Assembly (NCBI GenBank): GCA_010015745.1
Contig: ML978221.1
Location: 1-64,000, forward strand
Origin: Setomelanomma holmii
Taxonomy: Eukaryota > Ascomycota > Dothideomycetes > Pleosporales > Phaeosphaeriaceae
Direction: 5' to 3'
Length of the DNA: 64,000 nucleotides
Below the pieces are notes generated by a model. It worked only from the letters and a program-made list of their open reading frames with translations. It did no database searches and was not told the DNA's origin. The translations under genes and the position numbers were made by a program. Shown one piece after another: positions 11,101-22,009 of the stretch. Position 1 is the stretch's first letter; every line of letters starts with the position of its first letter.

Positions 11101-12604
11101 CTACGAAGAGTTGCTGTTATCAGCACATGAGAACGCCGAATCAATGAGCCCATTCCGATAGGCATCCAAAATCTGCACAATGACACCGTACGTCCCACCG
11201 ATAGTCAAGAAGATCGAGATCAAGATGAGCACAACATGGAGCATGTATAGTGTCTTCTGCCACAGCGTCCCCTTCCAGTAGTCGGCGTGGTCGTAGATCC
11301 AGAGCCAGCCCGGCAGTCCCAGTGCGAGGGGTGCAAAAGCAACACTTCCAGCAAGAGACAGGAGGTAATTGAAGATAGGCACTCCGGATGCGATCAAAAA
11401 GCTAACGACGGAAATGCTGGCGACGCATCCTAACCATGTGCCCCAATGCACGGCCGAGTTGGACTGAAGATGTCTCGAGTTCCGTAGAATGCGGACGAAA
11501 ATGTACTTGGCGCTGACATGAACGTAGAGTGCACCGCTAACACAAAGTCCGATGAGGCCGATGCCGTACGCGATCTTCTTGACGGTTGGACCAGCGCTGC
11601 CGAGCGAGGGTGAGGCGACCCACATCCCACACCATTTGTAAACGACCAAGCTGAAGGATAGATAGGCTGCGGTGACAATGCCCATACACCAACTGACGGC
11701 TTTGCTGTATTCTTTTGGATGTCTCATTTCAGACATAACGGGCAAGAAGGCCGAAGTACCTGCACCAGAGCAGAAGATGGTGGAAGCCGCTGTGATGCCA
11801 GCGGCGAAGGTCGGGTGGCCGATGACATGGTAGCCGAATTCGTAAGGTCCAGATTGTGGAGCAGCGGCGGGACGATCACGTGTAGTCACTCCGACTCTGA
11901 TGTTTGTTAGCTCCGAGCCTCAATGTTGTGTCGACCCTATTCACTTACACGACAACGAAGACGGCAATGAAGACAGATGCAAAGCCAGCCCAAGTCACCC
12001 AAGAGAGCTTCTCGAATTTGCGTATGCTCGCACACAGGGCGATCATGATCGCGGCGATGATGGAAAAGTAGTTGGTGCAGAGCGAGTGGTTGGACAAAGC
12101 GTTCAGTGCTGTGGAAACACCAACCATACCAGATGCCGCAACGATGACGAAGGCGACGAGGAACAAGATGCCTGTGATCTCTTTGACGACTTTTCCGCCG
12201 ACAAGCAGTCCCATATCGGCGATACTGTGACAGCCAGGATGATTGTTTCTGAACTGTCCCTGGACAAGCGCGCACCATGTGTTGAGGAACTGCCATCCTA
12301 GGACATTGATCGCTCCAGGGAAGGCACCAAGCGTATACATTGCAGACGGGATGGTCAAGACTCCGGTTGCAAAGATGACTACAAGTTGATAGTTAGAGAT
12401 GGCGATCCAATAGATATAGGGGCGACACTTACGCTTCAAGAAAATGACCGACGTGTGTACCCATGATACCGTTCTGAAGTCTTCGATACCCTCCCCTTTC
12501 TTGAAGATCTCGCCATCATTCTCAGGGTTGACCTTGCCGACGTTGATACTGTCCGTGCTACTGAGAGCAGGCTCAATCGTGTCTTGATGTTTTTCGTCCA
12601 ACAT
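11101..12604 (-). CDS. AAAP-family amino-acid transporter (Mtr/AVT-like)
   Basis: Predicted plasma-membrane permease importing neutral or aromatic amino acids, by resemblance to the fungal N amino-acid transport (Mtr) group. Three exons on the minus strand: 12433-12604, 11949-12378 and 11101-11896, giving 465 residues. The introns are 54 and 52 bp with GTAAGT donors, and both joins keep frame (FLK|LIFATG and FVVV|GVTTR). The first transmembrane segment carries ATGVLTIPSAM, the typical unwound helix-1 motif of Aa_trans proteins. About eleven hydrophobic segments follow a hydrophilic N-terminus of roughly 50 residues. A TATA-like box lies about 90 bp upstream of the ATG. It opens a run of metabolic genes that includes a transcription factor, an amidase and dehydrogenases, so it may import a nitrogenous substrate for them. 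The substrate cannot be told from sequence. Confidence 0.88.
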
Positions 12605-13099
12605 TGCGACAGTGCGGGCAGGTTCAATGAGCTAGAAGAATTGTTGAAGCGTTGAAGGATGATGTCGATCAATCGTTCGCGGCCGCGACGTTATATATGT
12701 ATCTTCATTCGCGATGTCCAGTATGCATCCATGTTCTCGGAAGATAAGGTTCGTGATTTTGGCACCAAGCTGCTATCTGGGAATCTGGGGAGTGTGGAGT
12801 TCTATCCATAGCCCCATTGTTTTGGAGGCTCGCCACTATCTAGTGTCGAGATAGGACGTTATGACGCCGCTCCAAAGTCTAAGCGACTCATTGACAGGGG
12901 CAACTCCAACGATACCTAGTTATTGCGCACAGACCGCTTGAACTCCAAATCGAGTTTGCTTGGCATTGATAACTAGCATTCAGAGTCGTGAAATGTTGAT
13001 ATCTTCGGCATTCAATGTGCATGTTGGAGGTAGTATCCGTCGAATTCTTATCTCTCAATCCACCTAGTCAGTTCCACTACAAAGCCTTGCATTTTCCGA
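12605..13099. other. Intergenic: transporter promoter and 3' flank of regulator
   Basis: The region holds the presumed transporter promoter, including the TATA-like box at 12692, and the 3' flank of the transcription factor. Nothing else was recognised. Confidence 0.5.
12692..12697 (-). promoter_or_regulatory. TATA-like box upstream of transporter
   Basis: TATATA about 90 bp upstream of the transporter start codon at 12604. It is plausible as a core promoter element by position only. Confidence 0.4.
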
Positions 13100-15545
13100 T
13101 TAAGAAAGAGTCTTCGTGTACTTTTCTACGCTCAAGCCCAAATCAACGACGAATTGCCATTGCGTGTTTCCACGGAAGAATCGGCACCAGATGTTGAGGA
13201 CGGCAAGTCCGAGCTCAAATGGCTGTTCCGGGTAATTCAGAGCCTCTCCCACATGCACCTCATCAAAGTCTGTTACTGAGTATGCTTCTTTGATGATGCA
13301 TCTGACCCAGTGCAGTATGCGATGCTCCGAGCGTAATATGGAGGTTTCGCGGAATGGTCTGGGAAGAGCACAGAGCCATTTTGCGAGGAAGATAGCGCAC
13401 TCGAAACTTGAGACTGCATGCTGCACGCTCCAGAAAAAAGCCTGGCTACGCGCAACACGGTCGATGCCGAGGCGAACAGGTATACTAAGTGCATGGGTAG
13501 AGTACAGCAGTGCGGACAAAATGTTGTCGTTGTGTTCTATGGCAGGTAGCTGTGCTAGACTTGCCGCAATGATGTCGGGGTTACGGGACTCGAGATGACG
13601 GTGCGGTCCTACATTGAGGGACAGTCGTATATAAGCCACAACAAGAAGAGCACTACTTGTGAAAGGAATAGGGCCGCTTTCATTGTTCGGATCAAGTATG
13701 CTTTCGGGCGTTTGTTGCCATAGCGAAGTCCACGAACGGAGGGCGCGAGCGATGATCTCAAGCTCGTCCGGCGAGATTGTGGCGCACGGTGTTGTGGAAA
13801 AAGATAGCTCGCGCAGCACATGGATGCGCTGGAGTAGGGCGTGAAGGAGAATGTAATTTCCAATTGGGCTGGGAATTGGATGGACCGATTCGTCGCCAGT
13901 GGAGCCCTGAAGTAAAGTTGCTAGTGCTTGCTGGAACAGCATATGATCTTCTTTGCCGTCGCGATGAAGCGCATTCCACTGGGCGGCGCTGGACGCTTGC
14001 CACTGTGGTGTGCAGGATGGTAACCGCAAGTGAAGTTCACTGCTCCAAAGCACAGGGTGAATGTTGTAAGCAATGCTGTGCACATTGATGTAGCAAAATG
14101 CGACGAACTTCGTCCGCCTCGCAGATTCGCGCTGCACCCACTGGTCCCAAACCGCCGATCTCGATGTCGAGCCGTCGGTACTGGGTTCTTCTTCTCTGAG
14201 TCCAATATCGCGAAGGACTTGCACAAGAAGACCTCGTAAAGCAAACGCCTGATGTAATAGGTCTGGTCGTTCCCATGTAGCAAAACCGACAAGAATTAAG
14301 AGTGTTTTGGCTAGGTCAAGAGGTGACCAAGGACCCAACCGCCGCATTGAAGGTGAGATCTCCGTGGAATTGAGGGCGCTGGGAGGCACATATGCCAACG
14401 TCTGTGCACTAAAATGCGATTGCTCCTGTCGCAAGCGGTCAAAGACAATCGACTTTGCAACACGGAAGAGACGCTCCGAGTTCCGTCGCTCGAAGCAGTA
14501 CTGCGCGCCTGTTGCACACATAGCTAGGGTAAGTTCCAGAGGAGAGCATGATGGCTTGTATGTGGGTGCATGTATGAAGGGAAAGTGGGAGTGAAAGCCG
14601 CCAAAGAAAGCCGTGATGTATCGGGTCAAGGTATGTCGCGATGGTATCTCGAAGTCCACGATTGGATGGACAAGACTTTCTAGCAGCGATACTAAGAAGT
14701 TGCGATGGTCTTCCGTAACAATGTATATTCCATTTCTTGCTCTTCTGTCTCGCGATTCTGTGAATTTGATTAGCCGCACCTCTATCACTGATACAGCCGG
14801 TCATTCCAGGCTTACCGTCTCCGACTTGCGACCTAAGATGTACTTGATCATCGGCTGGCGCTGATGGTAGCCATGTACTAAAAGGTGTTCCAATGTCTTC
14901 AGAGTCAGGCGAATGACGCCGTTCTGGCTCCTGGGAGCATCGCCGAGACATCTGAGCTTGTTCGCCGATGCGCATCCAATCAAAGTCATACTCAGGCGTC
15001 CACTGTGCTGATAGTCCTACACCATCAATGAAGTTGACGAAGTCACGAAAGTCCTCAAAGCCTTCGTCATGATAAGGCTGTGGCTGCAAGTCAAGATTTG
15101 TTTGCGCATCTTGAAAAGTCGCAGTATGGGCGTGCACATCAAGGTGATTTTGGTGAACTTCAGTAGCGCCTTGTACATTCACATCCGCTGGAGCAGCAAC
15201 AAGAAAGTTTATTGACGTATTGCCGTTCATGTGCGACACGTCTGGTCGCTGGATAGTCGTGGTGGTCGCTACCTCGGACGAAGACGTTGACGATCCAGCG
15301 ATATTGGGATTGCCTGCATGTTGCGTGATGCGCCAATGCCTAGTCAAAAGATCGCGACGTGTGAAAGCCGCGCCGCAACGACATGAGTAAGGCTTTTCTC
15401 TGGTATCTAAATAATCAGCAACCTATCCGTCATGAGTGGGCCAGCCAGTTGCAATCTACGTACGGGTTCGGATGTGACGACTCAGGTGTTCCGCGCGTTT
15501 GAAACTCTTGGAGCAATGGCTACAAGTGTGAGGGAGAGTGTGCAT
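13100..15545 (-). CDS. C2H2 zinc-finger transcription factor with fungal_TF domain
   Basis: Predicted nuclear transcription regulator. Exons on the minus strand are 15464-15545, 14816-15406 and 13100-14757 (776 residues), joined over introns of 57 and 58 bp. The first exon is missed unless splicing is considered. It begins at an ATG preceded by an in-frame stop and supplies finger one (C8, C11, H24, H28). Finger two (C36, C38, H51, H57) follows the linker THTREKPY directly across the splice. A low-complexity acidic region covers roughly residues 60-220. The long C-terminal exon has the shape of the fungal-specific TF domain (motif TRYITAFFGGFHSHFPFIH), as in C2H2-plus-fungal_TF regulators of carbon or secondary metabolism. 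It is transcribed divergently from the SDR gene over 308 bp, an arrangement often seen for pathway-specific regulators. Targets are unknown. Confidence 0.9.
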
Positions 15546-15853
15546 CTGGAGTGCTTCATGCCGAGCACGGTGTTTGGAGGTGTGGAGGCAGCATTGGAGT
15601 TAAGTGGGTTTTACTCCTTGTCGAAGCCAAGTTTTAGCTTCGGTCATTCGGCCAATCAGACATGTGGGGCTGATAGCGCTCAACCCGTCGGGCGATTACT
15701 CCAAACATCTCCATCAGCATCGATAACGGTCGGGTACGGTTTGCCGAACGTGCACCAAGCGAATAGGCGTCATGCTTCATGGACCAGGAGCTTTTACTAT
15801 TGCTGGCATGCGAAGCCAGAGTTGAGCAGCACATCATTAACTGAAGCATCGAG
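15546..15853. promoter_or_regulatory. Divergent promoter region, regulator and SDR dehydrogenase
   Basis: 308 bp separate the start codons of the C2H2 regulator (minus) and the SDR gene (plus). Both must be promoted from here. I could not identify specific operator sites. Confidence 0.55.
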
Positions 15854-16764
15854 ATGGCGTCATTCGCTGGTCGATTCCCTGGTGTAGCACTCATCACTGG
15901 TGCTGGAGGAAACGGTACGTCGCCAGCTCAAATCTATCACGACCATAAGAGACTTATGTGATATAGGCATAGGTGCTGCTGTTGCGAAACGCTTCGCCCT
16001 CGCCGGATGCACAAAGATCGCCATCACCGACATCAACCCGAGAACCCTTGACCAGACCAAAGATGCCCTAATAAGCATCAACTCTTCACTTGGAGTACAT
16101 GCAGAGGCAGGCGACATCGCAGACGAGAAGTTCGTCGATTCGTTCATAGATGGAACATTCACCAAATTTTCCCGGCTCGACTATGCTGTCAACTGCGCCG
16201 GCATTCTCGGCGGAAACATGATCAAAGCAGTGGACATGACCACTGAAGCCTTTGATCGGCTCAACGACATCAACTACAAGGGCTCATGGCTTAGTTGCCG
16301 TGCGCAGTTGAGGAACATGTTGAAACAAGAGCCGCTCGAAGGCCATCCAAAGCAACGAGGTTCGATCGTCAATATTGCAAGTCAACTTGGGCTTGTAGCG
16401 AGACCTGGTGCGGGTAAGTCCATTCTTACGTTCCTTTTGCACACTCCACATGCTGAACATCTTGATAGCTGCATATTGCGCGTCGAAAGCCGCTATTGTC
16501 AACATGACTCGAGCAAACGCAATCGATTACTCTGATGATAGCATACGAGTCAATTGTGTTTGTCCCGGTGTGATTGAGACGCCTATGACGACGTCTTTGC
16601 CAGCGATGGCGGAGGCGCTCAAGCCTGCGATCAACATCGCGCCGATGAAAAGGATGGGAACACCTGAGGAGATTGCTGATGCTGTGCTATTCTTGTGTTC
16701 CGCTCAAGCATCCTTTGTTCAGGGACATGCGTTGGTTGTTGATGGAGGTTATACGATCAATTGA
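15854..16764 (+). CDS. Classical short-chain dehydrogenase/reductase
   Basis: NAD(P)-dependent oxidoreductase of the classical SDR family, 267 residues. Exons are 15854-15914, 15967-16413 and 16469-16764, with introns of 52 and 55 bp. Splicing restores two signatures that are otherwise cut: the Rossmann glycine motif TGAGGNGIG (residues 15-23) and the catalytic Y172-x3-K176. The NCAG motif (96-99) and catalytic Ser159 are in place, as is the C-terminal DGGY motif. Asp42 at the end of strand 2 suggests preference for NAD(H). The substrate is unknown; the sequence resembles 3-oxoacyl reductase or sugar/alcohol dehydrogenase-like SDRs. It shares a divergent promoter region with the transcription factor and lies convergent with the amidase, 92 bp away. 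Confidence 0.92.
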
Positions 16765-16856
16765 ACATTCGGGCCAAAGTTGGTTCACACTCGATGGATG
16801 TATAACAATTATGCTAAGTTTTAATGCTTCACACACGCGTTCTTGAAGAATTTGAC

Positions 16857-18653
16857 TCAAAGCTTCAACGAAGCCTTCTGCTCTCGCGTGCTTGCACTAC
16901 CAATCTCCTTCCAATCATTCGCCGACTCCCAAGCAAGACCCGCATTTAGAATCTGCTGTTCCTGCCACAAGCCTCCAACTATCTGCAAACCAACCGGTAG
17001 CCTAACATCCGCATCCGCGCTTGAAGGCGCAAACCCAACCGGTAAAGACATCGCAGGATGACCAGTAACATTAAATATCGCCGTGTTGATAGTAATCCCC
17101 ATGCTTGGCTTCAACGCTTCAATTGGAGGATCTCCGCGTTCCCAATCAACATTCGGAGGAGCCACGAACGGTGTCGTAGGCATGATGATCAAGTCATATT
17201 CCTTGAACAGTTTCTCGTACGCGTCTCGTAGTTGCTGTGCTAAATTCATGGTTTTCGCGTATAGACCAGGGTAATTCTGCATGAGCGACAGGCCATTGAT
17301 CATGGTGTTCTTCGTGGAAGGGAACAATTTCTTGAAGCTCTCGTTCGTCCACGGTTGACGTGTTGCTTCGTAGGCTGTCGAGAAGAGGCCTCTTCTTCCG
17401 TGCGCGAAGCCCATCATGCCTAGTGTACCTGCGATCCTTTGCTGAATTGTCCAGACGGCTGGTCCTTCCAGATGCAAGGGTAATGATACCTCATTGACGG
17501 TGGCGCCGAGCCTCTCGAATGAAAGTGCAGCGCTCAAGACCGTCGCTCTAACGTGCTCATTGACCAGTCGATGCTCGAAACCTTCCTTCAGGAGACCAAT
17601 TCTCAAACCTTTGACGCAGCCAGAAAGGCCCGGCGTGTATTGCGTTGAGCTATGCAGCGGCGCTCCAAGTGTCCGGTCGTCATAGTCGTCCCTTCCGCTG
17701 ATCGCGTCTAGACATAAAGCGACATCTCTTACTGATCTGGCGAGAGGTCCTGCATGGTCGTTGATAGCATCTCCGCTCGAAATACCAGTGTACGGTACCA
17801 AGCCATGAGTGGGTTTTAATCCGACGCCTAACAAATGAACGTCAGTCGCAAAGATGAATGCGCATATTCTCTCATTACTTACAGCCGCAGAAAGATGATG
17901 GTACGCGTATGCTGCCTCCTTGATCGGCACCTATCGCGATGTCTACGAGTCCACCACCAACCACCGCTGCACCTCCGGAGGTACTGCCACCAGCTGAGTA
18001 TCCTAGCACGTACGGATTGTGCACTGTACCTTGTGCGCTCTGCCAATCTTATCAGTTGCACATACGGAGTTAATTACGGTGTTATATTCTTACAGTGAAT
18101 GATGAGGTTGAGTTGCAAAAGTTCTCACATATGGTCGTTCCAACAACATCGGCGCCAGCATCTAGCGCACGCCTCACTACAGTAGCGTCTGCCTCGGGAG
18201 TCCAAGGAGGAATGGCATCAGTTCCAAAGAATTGCGGAACACCTGCGACAGCGATGTTGTCTTTCAAACACACAGTCTTGCCCCGCAGTAGTTCTCCTGC
18301 TGGACTCCCCGCAATATGGAATTTGTGCGCCCAAGCATTTCCATAATCCTGTTCACTTCGAGACGGACGACGTACTTGCCTCCGAGGGTACATTTGAGTG
18401 TCGATAGGTGCAACATAGTCCGGAAGCTGGAGAATATGTTCTGCAACATCATGCACCGCGGCGAGGAGTTGACGGTAGTCTGATGAGTCTTTTGTTGATA
18501 TGCCGTCGGAGATTCCAATGTTTGTCAAGAGCAACTCTGCATCACCGGCAGCAACGAGGTCCTCGCTTCATGGTTATTAGCATGCATTCTGGTGGAGCTA
18601 AAGTGAATCAAGTTGAGGACTGACCTAATAGGCGAGTCGAAGAAAACAGACAT
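16857..18653 (-). CDS. Amidase signature-family hydrolase
   Basis: Hydrolyses an amide to acid and ammonia (substrate unknown); 542 residues from four exons: 18625-18653, 18094-18565, 17883-18039 and 16857-17827. Introns are 59, 54 and 55 bp. The first exon is only 29 bp and uses a GTCAGT donor. The Ser-cisSer-Lys triad is intact: Lys111 (CLKDN), Ser186 (GGSTSGG) and Ser210 (GADQGGSIR). The spacings of 75 and 24 residues equal those recalled for the triad of fatty acid amide hydrolase, which strongly supports the exon model. There is no obvious signal peptide, so it is probably cytosolic. Its place among a permease, a regulator and two dehydrogenases suggests a role in using an amide nitrogen source. 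A role as GatA subunit is less likely given the clustering. Confidence 0.9.
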
Positions 18654-18919
18654 GATGAGTTGATGACTTGGAAGAAACGATGAAATCGAACGATGTATTG
18701 CGATGAGAATGAGAACGAAATGGTAATACTCGAGCATCAAAATGCTCATGTCATATTGTTACGTATGGCGTGACCAATCGCGCGTGCTTAGGTAGCCGGG
18801 TGCGGGTCGGCCTTTCGCAGTCGGGCCGAAGTGGATACAACTCCAAATGACCCCAACCTGCTATTCGCCTCAATCGAGGCCAAGTCAAGCGGAAGCTCAC
18901 GCGACAAGACTTCAGCCTT

Positions 18920-20115
18920 TCATTCGGCAATCTTGATGACTAGCCTTCCTTTCATTGAAGCGTGCTGATACCGCTCGACCAAGCTCGGTATCTGGTCGAA
19001 ATCGAGAACAGTCAGGTGAGATGCGATCTTGTGCTTGGCCACAACTTCGAACATAGTCTTGACCTCGTCCGCGCTGGCGACATAGCTGCCCTTGATGGTC
19101 AGCTCGCGGAATACCATGGCCTCGGAATCGAACTGCCACTTGTCTTTCGGCAATCCGAGTGGTACCATGACACCTTTGTTACCCAGCTGCTGAAGGCTCC
19201 ACGCATTCGCTTGTATCGAGTCGGTACAGACTACGATGCCAGCGAGGCCTTCGTCTTGGCTAAATGTAAGTAGCTTCTCGTCGGCATCATCTGCAGCTGA
19301 GTCCACGACAAGGTCTGGCTTCAAGTGTTCAGGTACCTCGAGCGCCAATTGGCGACCCTCTGGCCGATTGTCGATGGCGACAGTCTTGTATCCCAGGGAT
19401 TTTGCGAATTGGACCGCAAGATGGCCGACGCCTCCGATGCCTACGATAGCTACTGTCTCGTTTGGTCCGACTTCAGGACTCAACTTCCGTAATGCACCCC
19501 AAGCTGTCGCCTGTTCATATGCAATTAGCGAAAAGCTGCATACAATACAAGAATATGCAATATAGTAAACTTACACCAGCACACATCAAAGGTGCACCCT
19601 GCTCGTATGAGACAGCATCAGGCAGCTGTATGGTCGCGTTCGGATCAGCCAACATATACTGCGCAAACGCACCGTCATGCTTGAACCCAGCCATCTCTCT
19701 GGTCTGGCAGAAACGCGGATCGGGTCGAGCCGACTTTCGTCTATGTTGTCGACATCCTGCACAGCTTCCACATGCGTTCTTGAAGTTCAACACACCCACT
19801 CGATCGCCGATTCTCCATGTCCCTTTGACATGCGAGCCGACTTGCACGATTCTACCAGCTGGCTCATGCGACGGGATCATGGGCAGGTTTGTTGCGAATT
19901 GGCCTTGCAGGACTTGAAAGTCTGAATGACAGAAACCTGCCGCGTGAACCTGAATGAGAAGGTCATTGTCCCCGCATTGAGGAACTGGACGCTCGCATAG
20001 CTGATATGGTTCATCGAACTGCACTGCGTCAACCAATGCTCTCTTGTCTTGTTTGAGTGACGTCGTTGCATCTTACCTCTACAATATGTGCTGCTCGCAT
20101 CGTGCCAGACATCAT
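18920..20115 (-). CDS. Zinc-dependent alcohol dehydrogenase (MDR family)
   Basis: NAD(P)-dependent alcohol/aldehyde dehydrogenase of the GroES-like MDR family, 357 residues. Exons are 20077-20115, 19575-20018 and 18920-19510. The first intron (58 bp) joins AAHIVE to FDEPYQL, restoring the usual N-terminal strand. The second (64 bp) joins MCAG to ATAWGAL. Catalytic zinc ligands Cys43 (GFCHSD) and His64-Glu65 (SHEPAG) are present, as is the Rossmann motif GIGGVG (185-190). The structural zinc loop has Cys96, Cys99, Cys102 and Cys117, so the last gap is 14 residues instead of the common 7. Start may be ATG 20115, 20112 or 20100. It lies divergent to the CE4 hydrolase gene over 486 bp and in tandem with the amidase, so co-regulation is plausible. 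Confidence 0.9.
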
Positions 20116-20601
20116 GAAACAATCCGCCGTCCTTCAGGATGCTGAATCTCAGTGGCCATCTTCATCATACTACATTCCTCGATACCACATCGCCTATCAT
20201 GTCGCCGAGCTCGGGAGGAGCTCTGAAGTTGGAGTTGTTGGAGCTCATGATAAGATAGTACTAGCGCCAACGCCGAAGGCGCTATCGAGTGGGGCAACCA
20301 CCAACCCCTGGACCACTCCGCACCATCTCAAGTAATCCGATGACAAGCACCAACAAATTGCCTTCGGCTTCCTCGACAACTTGTCTTTGGCTTCATGATG
20401 ACCCCAAATTCGATGGGTTGGTGTGCATATCATAAGTATGGTGGTGGGAACCTTTTCCCCCGCCCTGGCACACTAATAATTACTTCCTCTTGATAACTTT
20501 GGGCGTTGGATACAATCAAACTGAGATTATCGGGCCTCAGTTCCACCCAGGCAATAAATTTACACACAACTTTTACTCGTATCCCAATTCCGAACACCAC
20601 A
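20116..20601. promoter_or_regulatory. Divergent promoter region, alcohol dehydrogenase and CE4 hydrolase
   Basis: 486 bp between two start codons on opposite strands. No coding frame of note is present. The ORFs of 60-120 codons that overlap here are out of frame with the genes and show no family resemblance. Confidence 0.5.
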
Positions 20602-21740
20602 ATGCCCAAACGCGTCCTCATCTCCTACGGTATCGACGTCGACGCCGTCTCCGGCTGGCTCGGTTCCTATGGCGGCGAAGACAGCACCAGCGACATCAGC
20701 CGGGGCCTGTTCGCGGGCACAATTGGTACTCAGCGGCTGCTGAAGCTCTTCGCCAAATACGACATCAAAACAACCTGGTTCATCCCGGGACACAGTCTCG
20801 AAACCTTCCCCAAGGACATGGCTGCCGTCAGGGATGCTGGACATGAAATTGGCTTGCATGGATATAGCCATGAGAATCCTGTGGATATGACTATTGAGCA
20901 GCAGAAAGATGTCCTGGATAGAACGTATAGGATGTTGAGTGAGTTTTGTGGGAAGCCGCCGAGGGGGAGTGTAGCGCCGTGGTGAGTACTTTGCAATTTC
21001 GACTCTTGGGATGGATGGGGTGCTCATTCGGTGTTATAGGTGGGAAACGAGCCAAGAAGGCGCGGAGTTGTTGCTGTCGTATGGAATCGAGTATGATCAT
21101 AGTATGAGCCATCACGACTGCCAGCCATATTATCTGCGTACGGGTGATAGCTGGACGAAGATTGATTATAAGAAGACGGCGGAGGAATGGATGAAGCCGC
21201 TTGTTGCAGGCCAGGATACGGGGTTGGTGGAGATTCCGGCGAATTGGTATCTAGACGTGAGTGATGTGAGTTTTGATTCTTGGGATGGTGACTAACGGCA
21301 AAAGGACTTGCCGCCACATATGTTCATCAAAGCGTCGCCGAACAGCCATGGCTTTGTAAACGCGAGGGTTACGGAAGACCTGTGGAGAGATCACTTCGAC
21401 TACTTCTATCGCGAATACGACGAGTTTATCTTCGTAAGTAGATCGCCAAGACTCTTCTAGCAAAGTCGAGACATGACTAACAATTGTCAGCCAATCACAA
21501 TACACCCAGATGTATCCGGACGACCGCATTTATTGCTGATGCATGAGAGGTACGTCTCGTATCCTAGACAAACGCTCCAGAGCGCACTAACAGTATGATA
21601 GATTGATCGAGCACTTTAAGAAGCACGTGGGCGTCGAGTTTGTTACGATGGAGCAGATGGCAGATGAGTTCAAGAAGAAGAACGTTCCGCCAAAGGGAGC
21701 GCTAATGCCGGCCGAGCCGGGGTTGAAGTTGAAGCAATAA
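20602..21740 (+). CDS. CE4 polysaccharide-deacetylase-like hydrolase (PgdA/imidase type)
   Basis: 307 residues from five exons: 20602-20981, 21040-21256, 21305-21433, 21491-21549 and 21602-21740. Four introns of 48-58 bp have good donors (GTGAGT, GTGAGT, GTAAGT, GTACGT). All phases agree. The NodB-type fold is recognised by the aspartates in GIDVDA (D12, D14) and the metal-binding HGYSH (H86, H90), with SVAPWW following. No signal peptide is present, unlike fungal chitin deacetylases, which are secreted. The type resembles the HpPgdA-like subgroup of CE4. To my knowledge that group also contains bacterial cyclic imidases. A cytosolic imide or amide hydrolase would therefore fit the neighbouring amidase and dehydrogenases better than a cell-wall enzyme. 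The specific activity is inference. Confidence 0.88.
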
Positions 21741-22009
21741 GCGTTACGCACACTCTAGCAATAAAGTAACTTCCAATGATTGTACTAAGAGCTTGTTCAG
21801 CACCACTAAAGACACGATAGGGAACAGATGAGGTTATGATTCGTGTCGTGATTGTGGTCAGTTAATGAGCCGCGTGTGTAGCTCACGCAGACCACGAATA
21901 TTTCCGAACCAACAAGGGTATATAACGCCATCCAATGCTTCCAGCCCGACGCCTTACTGTACATTACTCCATAGTCCCACTGACCATGCCTCTAAAGCCC
22001 ATTCTCCTG

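Noticed and set aside
13609..14594. Several plus- and minus-strand frames of 60-123 codons
   Set aside because: All lie inside the fungal_TF exon in other frames.
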